From contig OZ038397.1 of assembly GCA_964036045.1 (NCBI GenBank), positions 22,660,032-22,724,031 on the forward strand: 64,000 bases of DNA, in the 5' to 3' direction. Positions 41,794 to 54,655 of this stretch are shown here, piece after piece; within the stretch, counting starts at the first letter, position 1, and each line of letters starts with the position of its first letter. Source of the stretch: Eutreptiella sp. 'Long Island Sound 2002' (taxonomy: Eukaryota; Euglenozoa; Euglenophyceae; Eutreptiales; Eutreptiaceae). A model generated the notes under the pieces. The model was not told where the DNA came from, searched no databases, and saw nothing but the letters and a program-made list of their open reading frames with translations. The position numbers were made by a program, and so were the translations under genes.

Positions 41794-42781
41794 GGCCGCT
41801 GTTGTTTCCATCTTTTTGTTCTTTGCTTCCTCTTCTCTTTTTGGACTGATGAGAACTGGTGTTCCTGTGACTTGCTCTGCGTTTGTTGGAGCCGCCTCTT
41901 TTGCCTCCTTTGGAAATATTCTGGGACTGGCTCAATGTCTCTTTGTTTTTGGATTTGCTTGATGATCGTCGGCGCCGTCCCTGATCGTTTTTTGCCTTGT
42001 TACGTCGATTAGAGGTTGGTCTGGACTTCGAATTTGAGCGACTTTCTGCACGTTCCTGATGTCGAGGGGACCTTGGTTGCCTCTGTTGATTGCCTTTTTG
42101 TCCCTGAGGATCTTGCAGTATCAAAGATTTCTGAACTTGAGCTCGTAAGTTCGCAATCTGGTCCTCAATCGACAAGCCTCTTTGAATCTCTTCCCGTAGA
42201 ATTTCCTTGCTCACTTCTGCTTGCTGTACTCGTGTGTTGTGTCGAGTGACTTTATCAATCTCAAACTGCTGCCACTTTTCCCACTTAGTACTTGCTGCAT
42301 ATTGAATTTGTTGCGTGGCAAGGATGATCTGTTTGGTGGCTGCAATCTTGATGTCGCTGTGATCCACATCAGGGTCCACTTCCATATCTTGCATGAGATT
42401 CGTTTCCATCGAATACCACAACTTCGTCTCTTGTTGTTGCTCCACAATGCTCTTATCAATAGCTTGTGTTGCCACCTGCAACTGTGATTGTGTCCCCAGC
42501 TGCATTTCTTGAAGTTCCTTCTCAATCAATTCGAGCTTTTTGGCATGCAACGAAACGTGAATCACTTTCTGTGCTTCATCAGCAATGGCCACTTGAATAA
42601 TATCAGAACCATCTCGAAGCGATGTCAGTTGCGGGTGAAAAGAGTGATCACGGTGGTACTCGAGTTTCAGCTTTGCCAGATTCTTGAACTCCAATTTCTC
42701 CTTGGCCTTCAAATAATCCACCACCGATCTCTTGGCAGATGTTGGGACAGAACTCAGATTCCACTTCTGCTTCGCAGGCAT
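41783..42781 (-). CDS. PLE ORF1, coiled-coil protein with basic tail
   Basis: The start is taken at ATG 42781 (MPAKQKWNL); the frame opens further upstream in the pLTR. The first two thirds are Glu/Lys/Gln/Leu-rich helix, with blocks such as LKAKEKLEFKNLAKLKLEY, LELIEKELQEM and EVSKEILREEIQRGLSIEDQ, consistent with a coiled coil. The last third is strongly basic and serine-rich (RSNSKSRP, GRRRRSSSKSKNK, KGGKRGG) and probably binds nucleic acid. Some endonuclease-lacking PLEs have a comparable upstream ORF. It ends at TGA 41783-41785, overlapping the start of the ORF2 frame. Confidence 0.75.
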   Translation of the reverse strand: MPAKQKWNLSSVPTSAKRSVVDYLKAKEKLEFKNLAKLKLEYHRDHSFHPQLTSLRDGSDIIQVAIADEAQKVIHVSLHAKKLELIEKELQEMQLGTQSQLQVATQAIDKSIVEQQQETKLWYSMETNLMQDMEVDPDVDHSDIKIAATKQIILATQQIQYAASTKWEKWQQFEIDKVTRHNTRVQQAEVSKEILREEIQRGLSIEDQIANLRAQVQKSLILQDPQGQKGNQQRQPRSPRHQERAESRSNSKSRPTSNRRNKAKNDQGRRRRSSSKSKNKETLSQSQNISKGGKRGGSNKRRASHRNTSSHQSKKRRGSKEQKDGNNSGRKK

Positions 42782-42805
42782 CAGTATGACCAAAAAATTC
42801 CACAA

Positions 42806-43084
42806 TTCACAAAAATCAGTTGGTCTCGGAAATACCCTCAGACCCAGCAAGTCAGCGTGCAGCAAGACTCAAACCAGTGTCCGGATTCGGCGCAGTGTGA
42901 CGAGTGTCCAAACAACAGTACGCGTTTCGGGACGAGTAGTCCCCTTATCAACTTCTGAGCGAAATAGTATAAAGCACAGATAGCAGGACGCTAAAAAATG
43001 TACAGTGCACTCCCAATCTCAATAATTCAGGTCTAGAGTTAGGGTTGACATGCACCAAAGTTCAATTCAACTATTCCGCTGGAG
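42806..43084 (-). repeat. PLE pseudo-LTR, right copy
   Basis: This is the 279-bp direct copy of 29298-29576. Its outer 97 bp are then repeated twice more. Confidence 0.9.
42910..42963 (-). ncRNA. Hammerhead-ribozyme-like motif in right pLTR
   Basis: The core, stem II, GAA, ACGCGU and GUA are the same as in the left pLTR. Predicted cleavage is between 42919 and 42918 on the minus strand. Confidence 0.5.
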
Positions 43085-43278
43085 ACGCTAAAAAATGTAC
43101 AGTGCACTCCCAATCTCAATAATTCAGGTCTAGAGTTAGGGTTGACATGCACCAAAGTTCAATTCAACTATTCCGCTGGAGACGCTAAAAAATGTACAGT
43201 GCACTCCCAATCTCAATAATTCAGGTCTAGAGTTAGGGTTGATATGCACCAAAGTTCAATTCAACTATTCCGCTGGAG
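42988..43278. repeat. Three tandem 97-bp units of the pLTR end
   Basis: Each unit runs from ACGCTAAAAAATGTACAG to CCGCTGGAG (42988-43084, 43085-43181, 43182-43278). The third has GATATG for GACATG. Each ends with one copy of the later 25-bp satellite unit. Confidence 0.95.
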
Positions 43279-46200
43279 AGTTCAATTCAACTATTCCGCT
43301 GGAGAGTTCAATTCAACTATTCCGCTGGAGAGTTCAATTCAACTATTCCGCTGGAGGTTCAATTCAACTATTCCGCTGGAGTTCAATTCAACTATTCCGC
43401 TGGAGAGTTCAATTCAACTATTCCGCTGGAGTTCAATTCAACTATTCCGCTGGAGAGTTCAATTCAACTATTCCGCTGGAGAGTTCAATTCAACTATTCC
43501 GCTGGAGAGTTCAATTCAACTATTCCGCTGGAGTTCAATTCAACTATTCCGCTGGAGGTTCAATTCAACTATTCCGCTGGAGTTCAATTCAACTATTCCG
43601 CTGGAGTTTCAATTCAACTATTCCGCTGGAGTTTCAATTCAACTATTCCGCTGGAGTTTTCAATTCAACTATTCCGCTGGAGTTTTCAATTCAACTATTC
43701 CGCTGGAGTTTTCAATTCAACTATTCCGCTGGAGTTTTCAATTCAACTATTCCGCTGGAGTTTTCAATTCAACTATTCCGCTGGAGTTTTCAATTCAACT
43801 ATTCCGCTGGAGTTTTCAATTCAACTATTCCGCTGGAGTTTTCAATTCAACTATTCCGCTGGAGTTTTCAATTCAACTATTCCGCTGGAGTTTTCAATTC
43901 AACTATTCCGCTGGAGTTTTCAATTCAACTATTCCGCTGGAGTTTTCAATTCAACTATTCCGCTGGAGTTTTCAATTCAACTATTCCGCTGGAGTTTTCA
44001 ATTCAACTATTCCGCTGGAGTTTTCAATTCAACTATTCCGCTGGAGTTTCAATTCAACTATTCCGCTGGAGTTTCAATTCAACTATTCCGCTGGAGTTTC
44101 AATTCAACTATTCCGCTGGAGTTTCAATTCAACTATTCCGCTGGAGTTTCAATTCAACTATTCCGCTGGAGTTTCAATTCAACTATTCCGCTGGAGTTTC
44201 AATTCAACTATTCCGCTGGAGTTTCAATTCAACTATTCCGCTGGAGTTTCAATTCAACTATTCCGCTGGAGTTTCAATTCAACTATTCCGCTGGAGTTTC
44301 AATTCAACTATTCCGCTGGAGTTTCAATTCAACTATTCCGCTGGAGTTTCAATTCAACTATTCCGCTGGAGTTTCAATTCAACTATTCCGCTGGAGTTTC
44401 AATTCAACTATTCCGCTGGAGTTTCAATTCAACTATTCCGCTGGAGTTTCAATTCAACTATTCCGCTGGAGTTTCAATTCAACTATTCCGCTGGAGTTTC
44501 AATTCAACTATTCCGCTGGAGTTTCAATTCAACTATTCCGCTGGAGTTTCAATTCAACTATTCCGCTGGAGTTTCAATTCAACTATTCCGCTGGAGTTTC
44601 AATTCAACTATTCCGCTGGAGTTTCAATTCAACTATTCCGCTGGAGTTTCAATTCAACTATTCCGCTGGAGTTTCAATTCAACTATTCCGCTGGAGTTTC
44701 AATTCAACTATTCCGCTGGAGTTTCAATTCAACTATTCCGCTGGAGTTTCAATTCAACTATTCCGCTGGAGTTTCAATTCAACTATTCCGCTGGAGTTTC
44801 AATTCAACTATTCCGCTGGAGTTTCAATTCAACTATTCCGCTGGAGTTTCAATTCAACTATTCCGCTGGAGTTTCAATTCAACTATTCCGCTGGAGTTTC
44901 AATTCAACTATTCCGCTGGAGTTTCAATTCAACTATTCCGCTGGAGTTTCAATTCAACTATTCCGCTGGAGTTTCAATTCAACTATTCCGCTGGAGTTTC
45001 AATTCAACTATTCCGCTGGAGTTTCAATTCAACTATTCCGCTGGAGTTTCAATTCAACTATTCCGCTGGAGTTTCAATTCAACTATTCCGCTGGAGTTTC
45101 AATTCAACTATTCCGCTGGAGTTTCAATTCAACTATTCCGCTGGAGTTTCAATTCAACTATTCCGCTGGAGTTTCAATTCAACTATTCCGCTGGAGTTTC
45201 AATTCAACTATTCCGCTGGAGTTTCAATTCAACTATTCCGCTGGAGTTTCAATTCAACTATTCCGCTGGAGTTTCAATTCAACTATTCCGCTGGAGTTTC
45301 AATTCAACTATTCCGCTGGAGTTTCAATTCAACTATTCCGCTGGAGTTTCAATTCAACTATTCCGCTGGAGTTTCAATTCAACTATTCCGCTGGAGTTTC
45401 AATTCAACTATTCCGCTGGAGTTTCAATTCAACTATTCCGCTGGAGTTTCAATTCAACTATTCCGCTGGAGTTTCAATTCAACTATTCCGCTGGAGTTTC
45501 AATTCAACTATTCCGCTGGAGTTTCAATTCAACTATTCCGCTGGAGTTTCAATTCAACTATTCCGCTGGAGTTTCAATTCAACTATTCCGCTGGAGTTTC
45601 AATTCAACTATTCCGCTGGAGTTTCAATTCAACTATTCCGCTGGAGTTTCAATTCAACTATTCCGCTGGAGTTTCAATTCAACTATTCCGCTGGAGTTTC
45701 AATTCAACTATTCCGCTGGAGTTTCAATTCAACTATTCCGCTGGAGTTTCAATTCAACTATTCCGCTGGAGTTTCAATTCAACTATTCCGCTGGAGTTTC
45801 AATTCAACTATTCCGCTGGAGTTTCAATTCAACTATTCCGCTGGAGTTTCAATTCAACTATTCCGCTGGAGTTTCAATTCAACTATTCCGCTGGAGTTTC
45901 AATTCAACTATTCCGCTGGAGTTTCAATTCAACTATTCCGCTGGAGTTTCAATTCAACTATTCCGCTGGAGTTTCAATTCAACTATTCCGCTGGAGTTTC
46001 AATTCAACTATTCCGCTGGAGTTTCAATTCAACTATTCCGCTGGAGTTTCAATTCAACTATTCCGCTGGAGTTTCAATTCAACTATTCCGCTGGAGTTTC
46101 AATTCAACTATTCCGCTGGAGTTTCAATTCAACTATTCCGCTGGAGTTTCAATTCAACTATTCCGCTGGAGTTTCAATTCAACTATTCCGCTGGAGTTTC

Positions 46201-49200
46201 AATTCAACTATTCCGCTGGAGTTTCAATTCAACTATTCCGCTGGAGTTTCAATTCAACTATTCCGCTGGAGTTTCAATTCAACTATTCCGCTGGAGTTTC
46301 AATTCAACTATTCCGCTGGAGTTTCAATTCAACTATTCCGCTGGAGTTTCAATTCAACTATTCCGCTGGAGTTTCAATTCAACTATTCCGCTGGAGTTTC
46401 AATTCAACTATTCCGCTGGAGTTTCAATTCAACTATTCCGCTGGAGTTTCAATTCAACTATTCCGCTGGAGTTTCAATTCAACTATTCCGCTGGAGTTTC
46501 AATTCAACTATTCCGCTGGAGTTTCAATTCAACTATTCCGCTGGAGTTTCAATTCAACTATTCCGCTGGAGTTTCAATTCAACTATTCCGCTGGAGTTTC
46601 AATTCAACTATTCCGCTGGAGTTTCAATTCAACTATTCCGCTGGAGTTTCAATTCAACTATTCCGCTGGAGTTTCAATTCAACTATTCCGCTGGAGTTTC
46701 AATTCAACTATTCCGCTGGAGTTTCAATTCAACTATTCCGCTGGAGTTTCAATTCAACTATTCCGCTGGAGTTTCAATTCAACTATTCCGCTGGAGTTTC
46801 AATTCAACTATTCCGCTGGAGTTTCAATTCAACTATTCCGCTGGAGTTTCAATTCAACTATTCCGCTGGAGTTTCAATTCAACTATTCCGCTGGAGTTTC
46901 AATTCAACTATTCCGCTGGAGTTTCAATTCAACTATTCCGCTGGAGTTTCAATTCAACTATTCCGCTGGAGTTTCAATTCAACTATTCCGCTGGAGTTTC
47001 AATTCAACTATTCCGCTGGAGTTTCAATTCAACTATTCCGCTGGAGTTTCAATTCAACTATTCCGCTGGAGTTTCAATTCAACTATTCCGCTGGAGTTTC
47101 AATTCAACTATTCCGCTGGAGTTTCAATTCAACTATTCCGCTGGAGTTTCAATTCAACTATTCCGCTGGAGTTTCAATTCAACTATTCAGCTGGAGTTTC
47201 AATTCAACTATTCCGCTGGAGTTTCAATTCAACTATTCCGCTGGAGTTTCAATTCAACTATTCCGCTGGAGTTTCAATTCAACTATTCCGCTGGAGTTTC
47301 AATTCAACTATTCCGCTGGAGTTTCAATTCAACTATTCCGCTGGAGTTTCAATTCAACTATTCCGCTGGAGTTTCAATTCAACTATTCCGCTGGAGTTTC
47401 AATTCAACTATTCCGCTGGAGTTTCAATTCAACTATTCCGCTGGAGTTTCAATTCAACTATTCCGCTGGAGTTTCAATTCAACTATTCCGCTGGAGTTTC
47501 AATTCAACTATTCCGCTGGAGTTTCAATTCAACTATTCCGCTGGAGTTTCAATTCAACTATTCCGCTGGAGTTTCAATTCAACTATTCCGCTGGAGTTTC
47601 AATTCAACTATTCCGCTGGAGTTTCAATTCAACTATTCCGCTGGAGTTTCAATTCAACTATTCCGCTGGAGTTTCAATTCAACTATTCCGCTGGAGTTTC
47701 AATTCAACTATTCCGCTGGAGTTTCAATTCAACTATTCCGCTGGAGTTTCAATTCAACTATTCCGCTGGAGTTTCAATTCAACTATTCCGCTGGAGTTTC
47801 AATTCAACTATTCCGCTGGAGTTTCAATTCAACTATTCCGCTGGAGTTTCAATTCAACTATTCCGCTGGAGTTTCAATTCAACTATTCCGCTGGAGTTTC
47901 AATTCAACTATTCCGCTGGAGTTTCAATTCAACTATTCCGCTGGAGTTTCAATTCAACTATTCCGCTGGAGTTTCAATTCAACTATTCCGCTGGAGTTTC
48001 AATTCAACTATTCCGCTGGAGTTTCAATTCAACTATTCCGCTGGAGTTTCAATTCAACTATTCCGCTGGAGTTTCAATTCAACTATTCCGCTGGAGTTTC
48101 AATTCAACTATTCCGCTGGAGTTTCAATTCAACTATTCCGCTGGAGTTTCAATTCAACTATTCCGCTGGAGTTTCAATTCAACTATTCCGCTGGAGTTTC
48201 AATTCAACTATTCCGCTGGAGTTTCAATTCAACTATTCCGCTGGAGTTTCAATTCAACTATTCCGCTGGAGTTTCAATTCAACTATTCCGCTGGAGTTTC
48301 AATTCAACTATTCCGCTGGAGTTTCAATTCAACTATTCCGCTGGAGTTTCAATTCAACTATTCCGCTGGAGTTTCAATTCAACTATTCCGCTGGAGTTTC
48401 AATTCAACTATTCCGCTGGAGTTTCAATTCAACTATTCCGCTGGAGTTTCAATTCAACTATTCCGCTGGAGTTTCAATTCAACTATTCCGCTGGAGTTTC
48501 AATTCAACTATTCCGCTGGAGTTTCAATTCAACTATTCCGCTGGAGTTTCAATTCAACTATTCCGCTGGAGTTTCAATTCAACTATTCCGCTGGAGTTTC
48601 AATTCAACTATTCCGCTGGAGTTTCAATTCAACTATTCCGCTGGAGTTTCAATTCAACTATTCCGCTGGAGTTTCAATTCAACTATTCCGCTGGAGTTTC
48701 AATTCAACTATTCCGCTGGAGTTTCAATTCAACTATTCCGCTGGAGTTTCAATTCAACTATTCCGCTGGAGTTTCAATTCAACTATTCCGCTGGAGTTTC
48801 AATTCAACTATTCCGCTGGAGTTTCAATTCAACTATTCCGCTGGAGTTTCAATTCAACTATTCCGCTGGAGTTTCAATTCAACTATTCCGCTGGAGTTTC
48901 AATTCAACTATTCCGCTGGAGTTTTCAATTCAACTATTCCGCTGGAGTTTTCAATTCAACTATTCCGCTGGAGTTTTCAATTCAACTATTCCGCTGGAGT
49001 TTCAATTCAACTATTCCGCTGGAGTTTTCAATTCAACTATTCCGCTGGAGTTTTCAATTCAACTATTCCGCTGGAGTTTTCAATTCAACTATTCCGCTGG
49101 AGTTTTCAATTCAACTATTCCGCTGGAGTTTTCAATTCAACTATTCCGCTGGAGTTTTCAATTCAACTATTCCGCTGGAGTTTTCAATTCAACTATTCCG

Positions 49201-52200
49201 CTGGAGTTTCAATTCAACTATTCCGCTGGAGTTTCAATTCAACTATTCCGCTGGAGTTTCAATTCAACTATTCCGCTGGAGTTTTCAATTCAACTATTCC
49301 GCTGGAGTTTTCAATTCAACTATTCCGCTGGAGTTTCAATTCAACTATTCCGCTGGAGTTTCAATTCAACTATTCCGCTGGAGTTTCAATTCAACTATTC
49401 CGCTGGAGTTTCAATTCAACTATTCCGCCTGAGTTTCAATTCAACTATTCCGCTGGAGTTTCAATTCAACTATTCCGCTGGAGTTTCAATTCAACTATTC
49501 CGCTGGAGTTTCAATTCAACTATTCCGCTGGAGTTTTCAATTCAACTATTCCGCTGGAGTTTCAATTCAACTATTCCGCTGGAGTTTCAATTCAACTATT
49601 CCGCTGGAGTTTCAATTCAACTATTCCGCTGGAGTTTCAATTCAACTATTCCGCTGGAGTTTCAATTCAACTATTCCGCTGGAGTTTCAATTCAACTATT
49701 CCGCTGGAGTTTTCAATTCAACTATTCCGCTGGAGTTTCAATTCAACTATTCCGCTGGAGTTTCAATTCAACTATTCCGCTGGAGTTTCAATTCAACTAT
49801 TCCGCTGGAGTTTCAATTCAACTATTCCGCTGGAGTTTCAATTCAACTATTCCGCTGGAGTTTCAATACAACTATTTTGCTGGAGTTTCAATTCAACTAT
49901 TCCGCTGGAGTTTCAATTCAACTATTCCGCTGGAGTTTCAATTCAACTATTCCGCTGGAGTTTCAATTCAACTATTCCGCTGGAGTTTCAATTCAACTAT
50001 TCCGCTGGAGTTTCAATTCAACTATTCCGCTGGAGTTTCAATTCAACTATTCCGCTGGAGTTTCAATTCAACTATTCCGCTGGAGTTTCAATTCAACTAT
50101 TCCGCTGGAGTTTCAATTCAACTATTCCGCTGGAGTTTCAATTCAACTATTCCGCTGGAGTTTCAATTCAACTATTCCGCTGGAGTTTCAATTCAACTAT
50201 TCCGCTGGAGTTTCAATTCAACTATTCCGCTGGAGTTTCAATTCAACTATTCCGCTGGAGTTTCAATTCAACTATTCCGCTGGAGTTTCAATTCAACTAT
50301 TCCGCTGGAGTTTCAATTCAACTATTCCGCTGGAGTTTCAATTCAACTATTCCGCTGGAGTTTCAATTCAACTATTCCGCTGGAGTTTCAATTCAACTAT
50401 TCCGCTGGAGTTTCAATTCAACTATTCCGCTGGAGTTTCAATTCAACTATTCCGCTGGAGTTTCAATTCAACTATTCCGCTGGAGTTTCAATTCAACTAC
50501 TCCGCTGGAGTTTCAATTCAACTATTCAGCTGGAGTTTCAATTCAACTATTCCGCTGGAGTTTCAATTCAACTATTCCGCTGGAGTTTCAATTCAACTAT
50601 TCCGCTGGAGTTTCAATTCAACTATTCCGCTGGAGTTTCAATTCAACTATTCCGCTGGAGTTTCAATTCAACTATTTTGCTGGAGTTTCAATTCAACTAT
50701 TCCGCTGGAGTTTCAATTCAACTATTCCGCTGGAGTTTCAATTCAACTATTCCGCTGGAGTTTCAATTCAACTATTCCGCTGGAGTTTCAATTCAACTAT
50801 TCCGCTGGAGTTTCAATTCAACTATTCCGCTGGAGTTTCAATTCAACTATTCCGCTGGAGTTTCAATTCAACTATTCCGCTGGAGTTTCAATTCAACTAT
50901 TCCGCTGGAGTTTCAATTCAACTACTCCGCTGGAGTTTCAATTCAACTATTCAGCTGGAGTTTCAATTCAACTATTCCGCTGGAGTTTCAATTCAACTAT
51001 TCCGCTGGAGTTTCAATTCAACTATTCCGCTGGAGTTTCAATTCAACTATTCCGCTGGAGTTTCAATTCAACTATTCAGCTGGAGTTTCAATTCAACTAT
51101 TCCGCTGGAGTTTCAATTCAACTATTCCGCTGGAGTTTCAATTCAACTATTCCGCTGGAGTTTCAATTCAACTATTCCGCTGGAGTTTCAATTCAACTAT
51201 TCCGCTGGAGTTTCAATTCAACTATTTTGCTGGAGTTTCAATTCAACTATTCCGCTGGAGTTTCAATTCAACTATTCCGCTGGAGTTTCAATTCAACTAT
51301 TCCGCTGGAGTTTCAATTCAACTATTCCGCTGGAGTTTCAATTCAACTATTCCGCTGGAGTTTCAATTCAACTATTCCGCTGGAGTTTCAATTCAACTAT
51401 TCCGCTGGAGTTTCAATTCAACTATTCCGCTGGAGTTTCAATTCAACTATTCCGCTGGAGTTTCAATTCAACTATTCCGCTGGAGTTTCAATTCAACTAT
51501 TCCGCTGGAGTTTCAATTCAACTATTCCGCTGGAGTTTCAATTCAACTATTCCGCTGGAGTTTCAATTCAACTATTTTGCTGGAGTTTCAATTCAACTAT
51601 TCCGCTGGAGTTTCAATTCAACTATTCCGCTGGAGTTTCAATTCAACTATTCCGCTGGAGTTTCAATTCAACTATTCCGCTGGAGTTTCAATTCAACTAT
51701 TCCGCTGGAGTTTCAATTCAACTATTCCGCTGGAGTTTCAATTCAACTATTCCGCTGGAGTTTCAATTCAACTACTCCGCTGGAGTTTCAATTCAACTAT
51801 TCAGCTGGAGTTTCAATTCAACTATTCCGCTGGAGTTTCAATTCAACTATTCCGCTGGAGTTTCAATTCAACTATTCCGCTGGAGTTTCAATTCAACTAT
51901 TCCGCTGGAGTTTCAATTCAACTATTCAGCTGGAGTTTCAATTCAACTATTCCGCTGGAGTTTCAATTCAACTATTCCGCTGGAGTTTCAATTCAACTAT
52001 TCCGCTGGAGTTTCAATTCAACTATTCCGCTGGAGTTTCAATTCAACTATTCCGCTGGAGTTTCAATTCAACTATTTTGCTGGAGTTTCAATTCAACTAT
52101 TCCGCTGGAGTTTCAATTCAACTATTCCGCTGGAGTTTCAATTCAACTATTCCGCTGGAGTTTCAATTCAACTATTCCGCTGGAGTTTCAATTCAACTAT

Positions 52201-54620
52201 TCCGCTGGAGTTTCAATTCAACTATTCCGCTGGAGTTTCAATTCAACTATTCCGCTGGAGTTTCAATTCAACTATTCCGCTGGAGTTTCAATTCAACTAT
52301 TCCGCTGGAGTTTCAATTCAACTATTCCGCTGGAGTTTCAATTCAACTATTCCGCTGGAGTTTCAATTCAACTATTCCGCTGGAGTTTCAATTCAACTAT
52401 TCCGCTGGAGTTTCAATTCAACTATTCCGCTGGAGTTTCAATTCAACTATTCCGCTGGAGTTTCAATTCAACTATTCCGCTGGAGTTTCAATTCAACTAT
52501 TCCGCTGGAGTTTCAATTCAACTATTCCGCTGGAGTTTCAATTCAACTATTCCGCTGGAGTTTCAATTCAACTATTCCGCTGGAGTCTCAATTCAACTAT
52601 TCCGCTGGAGTTTCAATTCAACTATTCCGCTGGAGTTTCAATTCAACTATTCCGCTGGAGTTTCAATTCAACTATTCCGCTGGAGTTTCAATTCAACTAT
52701 TCCGCTGGAGTTTCAATTCAACTATTCCGCTGGAGTTTCAATTCAACTATTCCGCTGGAGTTTCAATTCAACTATTCCGCTGGAGTTTCAATTCAACTAT
52801 TCCGCTGGAGTTTCAATTCAACTATTCCGCTGGAGTTTCAATTCAACTATTCCGCTGGAGTTTCAATTCAACTATTCCGCTGGAGTTTCAATTCAACTAT
52901 TCCGCTGGAGTTTCAATTCAACTATTCCGCTGGAGTTTCAATTCAACTATTCCGCTGGAGTTTCAATTCAACTATTCCGCTGGAGTTTCAATTCAACTAT
53001 TCCGCTGGAGTTTCAATTCAACTATTCCGCTGGAGTTTCAATTCAACTATTCCGCTGGAGTTTCAATTCAACTATTCCGCTGGAGTTTCAATTCAACTAT
53101 TCCGCTGGAGTTTCAATTCAACTATTCCGCTGGAGTTTCAATTCAACTATTCCGCTGGAGTTTCAATTCAACTATTCCGCTGGAGTTTTCAATTCAACTA
53201 TTCCGCTGGAGTTTTCAATTCAACTATTCCGCTGGAGTTTTCAATTCAACTATTCCGCTGGAGTTTTCAATTCAACTATTCCGCTGGAGTTTTCAATTCA
53301 ACTATTCCGCTGGAGTTTTCAATTCAACTATTCCGCTGGAGTTTTCAATTCAACTATTCCGCTGGAGTTTTCAATTCAACTATTCCGCTGGAGTTTCAAT
53401 TCAACTATTCCGCTGGAGTTTTCAATTCAACTATTCCGCTGGAGTTTTCAATTCAACTATTCCGCTGGAGTTTCAATTCAACTATTCCGCTGGAGTTTCA
53501 ATTCAACTATTCCGCTGGAGTTTCAATTCAACTATTCCGCTGGAGTTTCAATTCAAATATTCCGCTGGAGTTTCAATTCAACTATTCCGCTGGAGTTTCA
53601 ATTCAACTATTCCGCTGGAGTTTCAATTCAACTATTCCGCTGGAGTTTCAATTCAACTATTCCGCTGGAGTTTCAATTCAACTATTCCGCTGGAGTTTCA
53701 ATTCAACTATTCCGCTGGAGTTTCAATTCAACTATTCCGCTGGAGTTTTCAATTCAACTATTCCGCTGGAGTTTTCAATTCAACTATTCCGCTGGAGTTT
53801 CAATTCAACTATTCCGCTGGAGAGTTCAATTCAACTATTCCGCTGGAGTTTTCAATTCAACTATTCCGCTGGAGAGTTCAATTCAACTATTCCGCTGGAG
53901 TTCAATTCAACTATTCCGCTGGAGAGTTCAATTCAACTATTCCGCTGGAGAGTTCAATTCAACTATTCCGCTGGAGTTCAATTCAACTATTCCGCTGGAG
54001 GTTCAATTCAACTATTCCGCTGGAGTTTTCAATTCAACTATTCCGCTGGAGTTTTCAATTCAACTATTCCGCTGGAGTTTTCAATTCAACTATTCCGCTG
54101 GAGTTTTCAATTCAACTATTCCGCTGGAGTTTTCAATTCAACTATTCCGCTGGAGTTTTCAATTCAACTATTCCGCTGGAGTTTTCAATTCAACTATTCC
54201 GCTGGAGTTTTCAATTCAACTATTCCGCTGGAGTTTTCAATTCAACTATTCCGCTGGAGTTTTCAATTCAACTATTCCGCTGGAGTTTTCAATTCAACTA
54301 TTCCGCTGGAGTTTCAATTCAACTATTCCGCTGGAGTTTTCAATTCAACTATTCCGCTGGAGTTTTCAATTCAACTATTCCGCTGGAGTTTTCAATTCAA
54401 CTATTCCGCTGGAGTTTTCAATTCAACTATTCCGCTGGAGTTTTCAATTCAACTATTCCGCTGGAGTTTTCAATTCAACTATTCCGCTGGAGTTTTCAAT
54501 TCAACTATTCCGCTGGAGTTTTCAATTCAACTATTCCGCTGGAGTTTCAATTCAACTATTCCGCTGGAGTTTTCAATTCAACTATTCCGCTGGAGTTTTC
54601 AATTCAACTATTCCGCTGGA
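43253..54620. repeat. 25-bp satellite array (about 450 copies)
   Basis: The unit core is CAATTCAACTATTCCGCTGG with a linker that makes 24 (G), 25 (GTTT-type) or 26 (GTTTT or GAG) bp. GAG, GG and G linkers occur at both ends, GTTTT near the ends, and 25-bp units fill the middle. Rare point variants (CTACTCC, ATTCAGC, ATTTTGC) cluster at 49870-52080. Long open frames across it arise because 25 bp read in three frames lacks stops. They are not genes. Confidence 0.97.
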
Positions 54621-54655
54621 TTCTGGCAAAGCGCGCCTTGGCGATGAAGCTTCAG
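54621..54655 (+). pseudogene. 3' fragment of the ASPM last-IQ exon
   Basis: The last 35 bases of the 27456-27639 exon plus its GTAATG donor are present, but the acceptor and the first 149 bases are missing. The satellite abuts it directly. It cannot be spliced as a normal internal exon. Confidence 0.85.

Larger units (their letters stand above)
29298..43084 (-). mobile_element. Penelope-like element (PLE), interrupted by a LINE
   Basis: The element lies on the minus strand. In its own 5'-to-3' order it has a pLTR (43084-42806), ORF1 (coiled coil plus basic tail), ORF2 (PLE reverse transcriptase) and a second pLTR (29576-29298). Removing the 10.0-kb LINE and one target duplicate leaves about 3.7 kb, a normal PLE size. 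The RT has PLE features: an ADKDASFVIM block upstream, KAHK..RPIV, a FIDDA catalytic box, and the YKTKYIRGECIRYLRLN block after RT. No GIY-YIG endonuclease follows the RT, so it resembles the endonuclease-lacking PLE class (Athena/Coprina type). Confidence 0.8.
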
